Source: Lunasporangiospora selenospora (taxonomy: Eukaryota; Mortierellomycota; Mortierellomycetes; Mortierellales; Mortierellaceae). From it: DNA of 15,283 nt. The notes under the pieces were generated by a model. The model saw only the letters and a program-made list of their open reading frames with translations. It did no database searches and was not told the origin of the DNA. The stretch's first letter is position 1. Each line of letters opens with the position of its first letter. The translations under genes and the position numbers were made by a program. Of the stretch, positions 9,661 through 15,283 are shown in pieces. The stretch lies in NCBI GenBank assembly GCA_015680635.1, contig JAABOA010000426.1, positions 1 to 15,283 on the forward strand. The letters run 5' to 3'.

Positions 9661-11296
9661 TTAGCGGCTAGGGTACCGATCGGGATTCAACGCAAACAGC
9701 ACTCCCTTTTGACCACTTGACTTGACCACTTCTTTTGCATGGGATAGCACACTGAGATATTCATTGCATCGATGTCGCGGTACATTAGTCACAGGCACAA
9801 CTTCAGGGAGGTACAGTCCTTCGATGTTCTCTGCTAGAGTTCGCATGATCGCTTCAATTGGAGTGCGGTGTGGCTAACCCCCAAGTAGAATAAAAAAATA
9901 AGGATGGTATACTGGGGTTAGTGATGCTGCTGGCCGTGTTCTATTCCAGCATATCAACAGGAATTGTCTGTGTTCTAGAGCACTTTACCTCGTCGCGGTA
10001 CTTGATCGGCAGGCGATCTGCCATCCGCTTCATCACTAGCTTGCCCGCCATTTTCCGTACTTGACCTCCTGACCCGACCCTGGATGGACCTGCCACTAAT
10101 GATGTTGATGCAACTCTTCTTGGAGGCGTCCTCGATTGATTTGCTCCTCCTCCCGATCCTCCATAGACTGTTGATGAAGCAGACTTGCCTGCAAGGCCAG
10201 CAGTTGGTCGTCGTATTTTGGTCACTCCACCTGCGGCTCTGGGTATGCCAGTGTTCATCCGGTTTCCAGAAGCATTGGTTGAATTTCCTATGCTCTTTAG
10301 AGCGTTCCTCGGGTTTGCACTTGCCCTCCTCGTGGCTATCATCTCAGCCTTGGCATGTTCAGCCTCAAGTCTTTCTGCTTCTTCCTCTTCTTGTTGTTGT
10401 CGAGCCTGTTCCTGCTCGCGTTCAATTCGCAATTGTTGCTGTCGTATATACTCTAACTCTTCTTGCTGCTTCTGTAGCAGAGCGACCTCTGATAAGGACA
10501 TTGGTTTGAAAGCAAACATAGCAATCATTAGCTCTTCATCTCAGTATAAATGGTCTTAAGCGCAACATGGACAGTCTCACCACGTACCAGTATCGCGCTG
10601 TTCCTGACGTTCAAATGACTCTTTGGTAGGCGCCTTCGAGAAACGAGAAATCACTAGTTAGTCCACGATTTGAAGTCTTCCACACTCGTACCTATTGCAG
10701 GGATGGTAGCTCTACAACAACAATGGCAACAGTAACAGCGGCAAGTGTTGCCCGCTAGGCGTTCCTACCTCTGTCCACTCAATGTTTGAACTTGCTACTT
10801 TCAGTCCGTAGAGGAGTGCTCCAAAGGACTCATTGAAGTTGGCCAGACCAAGATGGATCTCTGAAACCACCGACATCTTGTCTACCAACTGATCAACCGC
10901 CTCACTAAGTTTCGCTACAGGATCTCTGACATCCTTTGAGATTGAATTCAGTCGTGCAATCTGCTGTTCAGATAATTCCTCTTCTTGCCGGTGTTGTCCT
11001 GACTGTTGCTGTTGTTGCTGCTGCTGAAAAAAGGGATCTGTAATGAGGCCATCGGACCGATGAGAGTACGATTGTTTCTGTTGTGAGCGTCGGAATGAGT
11101 CAAGGTCTCCACTCGATCCTCCTGCATGGACTGAAGCATGTCGGATGGATCCAAAAAGTAACTGGCTAACATCGGTTGCTAGACTGGAGCCTCCTTGGGC
11201 CGTGCTCGAGTTCGTGTCGCCATCATCGGTCGAGCGTTTCAGTAGAAAGCCAGGACCAATTCGAGATTTGCGTCGATTGGTCGAGTCTTGGGACAT
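9661..11296 (-). CDS. DAM1: DASH/DAM1 complex subunit Dam1 (kinetochore–microtubule coupling)
   Basis: Four exons join in frame (10769–11296, 10588–10633, 9989–10488, 9661–9873) to give 428 aa. The Dam1 domain (about 115–190) carries the family core, NFNESFGALLYGL followed across the first intron by EAPTKESFE, matching the FxESFxxFLYGL...EAPxxESF pattern. A Glu/Gln/Arg-rich coiled coil follows (about 192–242), then a basic Ser/Pro/Gly-rich linker. A folded-looking C-terminus (about 345–428) contains LPIKYRDE, EGLYLPEVV and VPRHRCNEYL. Dam1 is the microtubule-contacting subunit of the DASH ring, regulated by Aurora B/Ipl1. Here RRKS (8–11), KRS (20–22), RRAS and RRPT are candidate Aurora sites. 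The first intron has a good branch site (CTAAC) 20 bases before its acceptor. Baker's yeast Dam1 is 343 aa, so this form is longer, mainly at the C-terminus. The stop (TAG... read on the minus strand as TAA) abuts a poly-T run. Confidence 0.85.
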
Positions 11297-11543
11297 TTTA
11301 TTGTAATTATTAAGATTGATTTCTCTCTATCCGTGCTAGAGATGTCGTAGTGCTGAGAGTGTAGACCGTTTCTGTGGCGAGTTATCAATGACGCAGAGAG
11401 AGAGAGAGAAGAGATGAAGCGTTTGGTGTATCTTGAAATAAAGGAAAGAGTGAAAGAAAGACGCGTGCTTGCCGCAAATTTGGAAGCCACACTGAAGGAC
11501 CTTTTTTAATGTTTTTAAAAATACAAGTGAGAGTGCCATGTCT
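11297..11543. other. Short gap: DAM1 5' region and BOLA3 3' region
   Basis: Only 247 bp separate the BOLA3 stop from the DAM1 start, both on the minus strand. It contains a short GA dinucleotide run near 11396–11410 and an AT-rich patch near 11505–11522. No conserved element is recognised. Confidence 0.6.
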
Positions 11544-11993
11544 CTATGCCGCGGCCTTCGTAGTAAGGCGGATGCCATGCATAGTCTTGATCTCTTCTTT
11601 CAACGTCTCATTGACTAGACGATGCTGCTTGACCATATTCAGCCCTTTGAAGGCAGGGCTAACAACCTCAACCTGATACATCGACCCACAACCACCTATG
11701 GACCAGAGATTGTGATATGGTTAGAGCTAATAAAAAGATGGATGATGAGTGGTATCAAAGAGTAAGCCGGGATATCGGTCCTTACCAGAGATGTCCTGGA
11801 CAACAAGTTTGCTAGGCTGGAACTTCTCAAAAAGCTTGCTGTAGAGATGCTTCTCGCCATCGTTAAGGGAGGCTGGAGGACTAGCAGACACAATATCCGA
11901 GAGAACTACTCGAGAGGTTGAAATGAGACGAGTGGGCATCATGAACAATCCTGAGCGACGAAGAGTCGCCGAAGTGTGAGCAAAGAGTGACAT
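11544..11993 (-). CDS. BOLA3: BolA-like protein 3, mitochondrial Fe–S cluster assembly factor
   Basis: Two exons (11786–11993 and 11544–11695) join across a 90-bp GTAAGG...TAG intron with a CTAAC branch site, giving 119 aa. The BolA domain spans about residue 45 to the end: EKHLYSKLFEKFQPSKLVVQDISGGCGSMYQVEVVSPAF, KQHRLVNETLKEEIKTMHG. Cys72 in GGCGSMY and His109 in MHG are the cluster-ligand residues expected for BOLA3. The N-terminus (LRRSGLFMMPTRLISTSR) is rich in Arg/Ser/Thr and lacks acidic residues for about 30 positions, as in a mitochondrial presequence. BOLA3 works with glutaredoxin 5 and NFU1 to deliver [4Fe–4S] clusters to enzymes such as lipoyl synthase. Length and start agree with the family. 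Confidence 0.95.
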
Positions 11994-12549
11994 TGATCTC
12001 GAAAGGCCTCCAATGGCAGTGTGCAGGTCGGGAAAAGTTGAAATGTGGGGTTGTTAAAATGAGAGAGTGAAACGAGATCCGATTCGAGTATGGGTTCACC
12101 GAGAGTGGGCTGCGCGCTCAGAAGAACTCAGTGTGGCTTTGCGCCTGGGATCTCTCGTCTGTTCACTTGAACTGGAATAGAGCAACACAAACTGTAGAAT
12201 CTAGAGGATTAGAGGACGCAAGTTTGTTCTTTTGCGCTAGCCAAAAGTCTTTTCTTTCGCTCCAGTTCTCATTGCTTCTCTGCAAGGAATAAAAGCTGCT
12301 CTATAGCCTCTTTCAACAAATCTTTTCGACTATAGTTTCCTTTATCGCATTTGCCTCACTATTTCACTATTGGTAACGATCGTTGTCGCTTAGTTTTTCT
12401 CCTGTTACATTTTCTTGTCCCCGTGAAACCTTTCAACTTCCCGAAGCAGATCTGACTCTTTTTTCTTTTTTTCCCCTTTGGAGATCGTGCCATTTTGAAG
12501 AGGAGAGAAGTGCCGTTGGCTACATACTGAACTAGATCGTATTTTGTTC
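11994..12549. other. Intergenic region: BOLA3 promoter and LAMTOR2 3' region
   Basis: This 556-bp gap lies between two minus-strand genes. It is T/C-rich on the plus strand around 12290–12480. I see no RNA gene, repeat or coding stretch; it should hold the BOLA3 promoter and the LAMTOR2 polyadenylation site. Confidence 0.6.
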
Positions 12550-13234
12550 CTAGTATCCTGCAACTCTGCTCAAAGGCTCTTCTAGATGCCTTGTTAGAGC
12601 CTCCGACTTTGCTTTCAAAATTCCAAGTTCAACATTGTCCTGTGCCACGAGACAGAGAATCATGGTCGACACGATAGAAATTGCCACCTTTCCTTCCTGT
12701 ACACGCCAAAGAAAAAAAGAAAATTGCCGAGTGGTATCAGTTAACAAATAGTAATACAGCTGGGTTATGTGTGACATTGTTGTGTACTCTACATTTGATG
12801 GTCCTTTCTTCTAATTCATCCAAACAGTCCAACAGTCCATACCTCGCATTCAAGCATCAGGAATGACAGTGGTCCAACTTCAGGCTTGTTGTGCTTTGAA
12901 TAAATCGTCCAAATGTTGGAGGCGATAGCGCCATAGACGCGTGCATCTCTGTCTGATTGCGCAGCGAACGCAAGCAAGGATCCTTCAGGGTTGAGCAATC
13001 TAACCAGAGCATGTCGGGGAATAGCATCGTTAGGGTAATCGGTTAATTAATTGCTGAAGAATGCGCTGGAAGACTTTGAGGTTGTATTCACTCCTGATGA
13101 CGAAGTATTCTTAGGACATTTGTGTGAGAGTAGCCATGTGAAAAGATGCATGCACGTTGTTGTTACATTGTTGCCTTGACTCCTCCTGTGGTTGCCTGCT
13201 GGAGTACCTGAGAAATGAGCTTTGGCTTCAGCAT
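12550..13234 (-). CDS. LAMTOR2: Ragulator subunit LAMTOR2 (p14), roadblock-fold TORC1 scaffold
   Basis: Three exons (13167–13234, 12843–12999, 12550–12696) join in frame to give 123 aa; human LAMTOR2 is 125. Visible family signatures: MLKPKLISQVLQQATTGGVKAT at the N-terminus, LLNPEGSLLAFAA, DARVYGAIASNIWTIY, LMLECEEGKVAI and LGILKAKSEALTRHLEEPL near the C-terminus. LAMTOR2 pairs with LAMTOR3 in the Ragulator complex on the lysosome/vacuole, which anchors and regulates Rag GTPases for amino-acid control of TORC1. Introns are 167 and 146 bp, phases 2 and 0; the first has a CTAAC branch site near its acceptor. The start at 13234 is preferred because the family begins MLRPK. An in-frame Met at 13354 would add 40 residues with a Phe run and no family match. 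Confidence 0.95.
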
Positions 13235-13294
13235 GGCTTCGAAGTAATGAAGTCTAAGTCTGAGTACACACAGAAAGTTGAGTCGCGGCGACTC

Positions 13295-13309
13295 AAAAAA
13301 AAAAAAAAA
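13295..13309 (+). repeat. Poly-A tract upstream of LAMTOR2
   Basis: A run of about 15 A on the plus strand (poly-T on the sense strand of LAMTOR2), about 60–75 bp upstream of the start codon. Poly(dA:dT) tracts commonly exclude nucleosomes in fungal promoters; that role is inferred here. Confidence 0.6.
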
Positions 13310-13438
13310 GTCATCACATGACTGATATGGTTCGGTTCGTCTCTTAACCAACACGGCATAAACAGATTGAACATCCTTCTCGCGTCCGACTTGGTCCTTC
13401 TTGTATCCCTCTCACATCCTCTCATCCTGTCTTATTCC

Positions 13439-13535
13439 TCTCGCTCCTTCTTAGTTCTCTTGCTCCTTCTTAGTTCTCTCGCTCCTTCTTAGTTCTCTCA
13501 CTCCTTCTTAATTCTCTTGCTCCTCATTTCTCTCG
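13439..13535 (+). repeat. 19-bp tandem repeat, about five units
   Basis: Four full units of TCTCGCTCCTTCTTAGTTC and close variants (13439–13457, 13458–13476, 13477–13495, 13496–13514) are followed by a decayed fifth. Differences are few and mostly at position 4 or 5 (CTCG, CTTG, CTCA) and one G-to-A. The array is pyrimidine-rich, 200–300 bp upstream of LAMTOR2, and looks like a young minisatellite. Confidence 0.88.
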
Positions 13536-14162
13536 CTCCCTGCTTTCTTCCTTCTGCTACAGTTGGCTTTCGTCATGTTTTCCTCGGGGCTTTATCATAG
13601 TGAGAGGAGGATTTGAAAAGGATGATGAGATAACTCTCTAGGATGGTCGCGTCCTTGATCCAACCCTAGGTAAGCGGATTACTTACTTCACCGGATGTTG
13701 GTTCCGACATCAATGTCCAAATAGACAATTGTTATCGAGTGTAGTTCAATGGAAACTTCTTTAAAGAAACCCCTCAAACCCAGGGGTGCGAATACGATTT
13801 TCTCTACGTTCTACAGATCTCTTCCGGACCTTCTGAATGAGCAAATTATTATTTTGCGAGTACCCAACTAAGGAGCATGCGGAAGGGTTATGGAAGGGCT
13901 GAGCATTAATCAGAATTCGTGGCAGGCTGCCCTGCAGATGTAACCATTATGTCTTGCGTATGCTCTGTTGTCAGAATGAACGTGACGTTCCAGAAGACAT
14001 GCGAGTATCAGAGTGACAGAATAGAAGGAAGAGAACAAATAGAAAAGAAAAACAAAAAAAACAAAAAAGAAAAGAGTGACGAATGAAAAAGACAAGGTGC
14101 GCATCATTCTGATGAAGGGGTGTAAAGCCGTCGAGAGGAAGGGACACTAAAAGAATACATGA

Positions 14163-14345
14163 CAAAAGACGTTTGGACCGTCGGAGAGAAGGGGACGAAC
14201 TGGGATTGAAGAGCAACATCTTTTTAGAGGTAACTCAGGGCCCTACTGTATCGAGTTTGATGGCTGTGCCAATCTCGGTAAAAAGGTTTTTCTCACGTCT
14301 CAGTACCACCTTGCCATGCACAACAAAAACCACGAGCCTTTCTAG
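14163..14345 (+). other. Open stretch with half of a C2H2 zinc-finger pattern
   Basis: A 60-codon frame bounded by stops (TGA 14160–14162, TAG 14343–14345) with no ATG. Its second half reads PYCIEFDGC, then KKVFLTSQYHLAMHNKNHEPF. The Phe...Leu-x2-His-x3-His-x-x-Pro-Phe part matches a C2H2 finger with its linker. The cysteine part does not: spacing is C-x5-C with seven residues before Phe instead of three. It could be a decayed finger, a terminal exon of an unseen gene, or chance. Confidence 0.25.
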
Positions 14346-14506
14346 AAAGAAGAGTGCCAGCAAAAAGAACCTTCCAAAGGACGACCAAAAATTTATCATG
14401 ACCGCTTGGCCTCGGAGCAGCAACTGATTGAGATGGGGCCCTTGGTGGTCGCTGCGAGGGAAATGGAGTTTCGGGGTGGACAGCAGTGTGGTCGGAGCCC
14501 GATTGA

Positions 14507-14764
14507 GACCTCAACAGCAAAGGGGAAAGGGGTGAGGCTAGACAGGTCGAGAACGACGGGAAGACCGAAAATCAGTTTGTTCATAATAATAATAAAAAAG
14601 ACGAGTGCGCAAGCAGAAGTCGAGGAAGGATCTCTTATTTGGCTCAAATCGATGGTCTTCTCACCAACCGGCTTCCACACGTGCGGTTCACAGTGGACAA
14701 CAAACAAGGGACAGGGGGTACTGTCCTTCTATTCGCCGCCAGGGACGGATCTGGCAAGCAGTAG
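14507..14764 (+). other. Open stretch with coding-like composition, no start codon
   Basis: A frame of 85 codons between TGA (14504–14506) and TAG (14762–14764), with no ATG. The last 40 residues (for example LAQIDGLLTNRLPHVRFTVD and GTGGTVLLFAARDGSGKQ) have the mixed composition of a folded protein, unlike the low-complexity translations nearby. A weak donor GTAGCA overlaps the stop (GT at 14761). I recognise no family; it may be an internal exon or chance. Confidence 0.2.
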
Positions 14765-15214
14765 CAACGATATAAACGTGGATGTATGGTCTAGAAGAGC
14801 GGGAGTAGAGGGTGGTTGAGAGTCTAAAGGAAAGGGAGAGTAGAAATGAGAAGGGGGAGGGGGATGGGTAAAGGGAATGGGGCCGGGGGTTGGGATTATC
14901 CCGGGCATCGTGCAGGATGTCTTGGGAAAAGCAAGGCACTTTCACAGGCTTGAAGAAGTTAAAACGAGGTCCTATTCGCTAGGTGTCCCATAAGCTTTTT
15001 TTTTGGCCCTGGATAGTAAAAGAGCCTTGTGCTATTAAGAATCTTCTCTGCTTTCTCTTGCTACCCAACTCTTTCTCCAATCCATATGCTCGATGTTTTT
15101 CTGCTGCCAATGGGAGTGGAGCATTCAACAAAGGTTGTAAGAGACAGCGTCGAACACTTCCAAGCTCTCACTTATCCAAGGGTCTGGGCGGGTTGAAGGC
15201 CATTGTATACACTT

Positions 15215-15236
15215 CAGAAAGAGAGAGGGAGAGGGA

Positions 15237-15283
<47 letters not shown>
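15215..15283 (+). repeat. GA-rich microsatellite at the right edge
   Basis: GAGAGG units pass into a pure (GA)n run that reaches the end of the window, so its full length is not visible. It may mark where an assembly contig ends. Confidence 0.9.

Larger units (their letters stand above)
13536..15214. other. Long stretch without a recognised gene
   Basis: No family is recognisable in this 1.7-kb stretch on either strand. It contains an A-rich run with K/R-free coding potential (about 14039–14085), a perfect 12-bp palindrome TTCTTTAAAGAA (13757–13768), an AAT trinucleotide run (about 14584–14596) and GA-rich patches (about 14820–14870). Two open stretches without start codons are listed separately. 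It may be the far promoter of LAMTOR2, decayed sequence, or exons of a gene that continues beyond the right edge. Confidence 0.5.

Noticed and set aside
10685-10704. A 20-bp mini-exon in DAM1 (between a TAG acceptor and a GTACGA donor).
   Set aside because: Skipping it joins WTE directly to APTKESFE, which matches the Dam1 family, and the downstream acceptor has a strong CTAAC branch site. Including the mini-exon breaks the conserved motif.
13235-13354. An upstream in-frame start extending LAMTOR2 by 40 residues.
   Set aside because: The extension has a Phe run from the poly-A tract and no family resemblance, while MLKPKLISQ at 13234 matches the normal N-terminus.
13757-13768. A 12-bp palindrome TTCTTTAAAGAA, possibly a heat-shock element with the GAA at 13752–13754.
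   Set aside because: Spacing fits only two adjacent heat-shock units, not three, and no gene with a start nearby would use it.
13742-13796. A tRNA-like pair of promoter boxes (TAGTTCAATGG and GGGTGCGAATACG) with plausible spacing.
   Set aside because: The second box departs from GGTTCGANTCC, and neither the acceptor stem nor the T stem can be paired. No cloverleaf forms.
13910-14219. Minus-strand frames with Cys/His residues near 13915–13980.
   Set aside because: The Cys and His spacing fits no zinc-finger pattern, and the rest of the frames is a Phe-rich translation of an A-rich run.

Overview
The window reads as nuclear DNA of a filamentous fungus, most likely an early-diverging lineage such as Mortierellomycota; the lineage is inferred, not proven. 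The evidence is short GT–AG introns (about 90–230 bp) with CTAAC-like branch sites, compact spacing, CT/GA-rich intergenic DNA, a fungal DASH-complex gene (DAM1), and a clear LAMTOR2 beside an animal-like attractin-type receptor. There are no bacterial-style operons, CRISPR arrays or recognisable RNA genes.

Layout. The left end holds the 3' part of an eIF4E gene on the plus strand (383–1005; its first exon or exons lie outside the window). About 1 kb of pyrimidine-rich DNA separates it from the convergent minus-strand gene at 1994–8725, an eight-exon gene for a 1939-residue single-pass receptor. That receptor has the order signal segment, CUB, EGF, six kelch motifs, PSI, juxtamembrane ectodomain, transmembrane helix and a long cytoplasmic tail, which is the attractin/MEGF8 architecture. 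Three more minus-strand genes follow: DAM1 (9661–11296, four exons, 428 aa), mitochondrial BOLA3 (11544–11993, two exons, 119 aa) and LAMTOR2 (12550–13234, three exons, 123 aa). The last 2 kb has no convincing gene. It holds a 19-bp tandem repeat, a poly-A tract, two unexplained open stretches and a terminal GA microsatellite.

The five genes serve different pathways: translation initiation, cell-surface signalling or trafficking, kinetochore–microtubule attachment, Fe–S cluster delivery and TORC1 control at the lysosome/vacuole. They do not form an obvious functional cluster. All exon joins below were worked out by reading splice sites by eye and checking that frame is kept; every assembled gene gives an uninterrupted protein.

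The most notable content is the attractin-like receptor. It has six consecutive phase-1 introns that make its EGF and kelch exons symmetric modules, and cytoplasmic motifs that resemble the tail motifs of animal attractin/MEGF8. Second is a conserved-looking, winged-helix-like C-terminal segment on DAM1.
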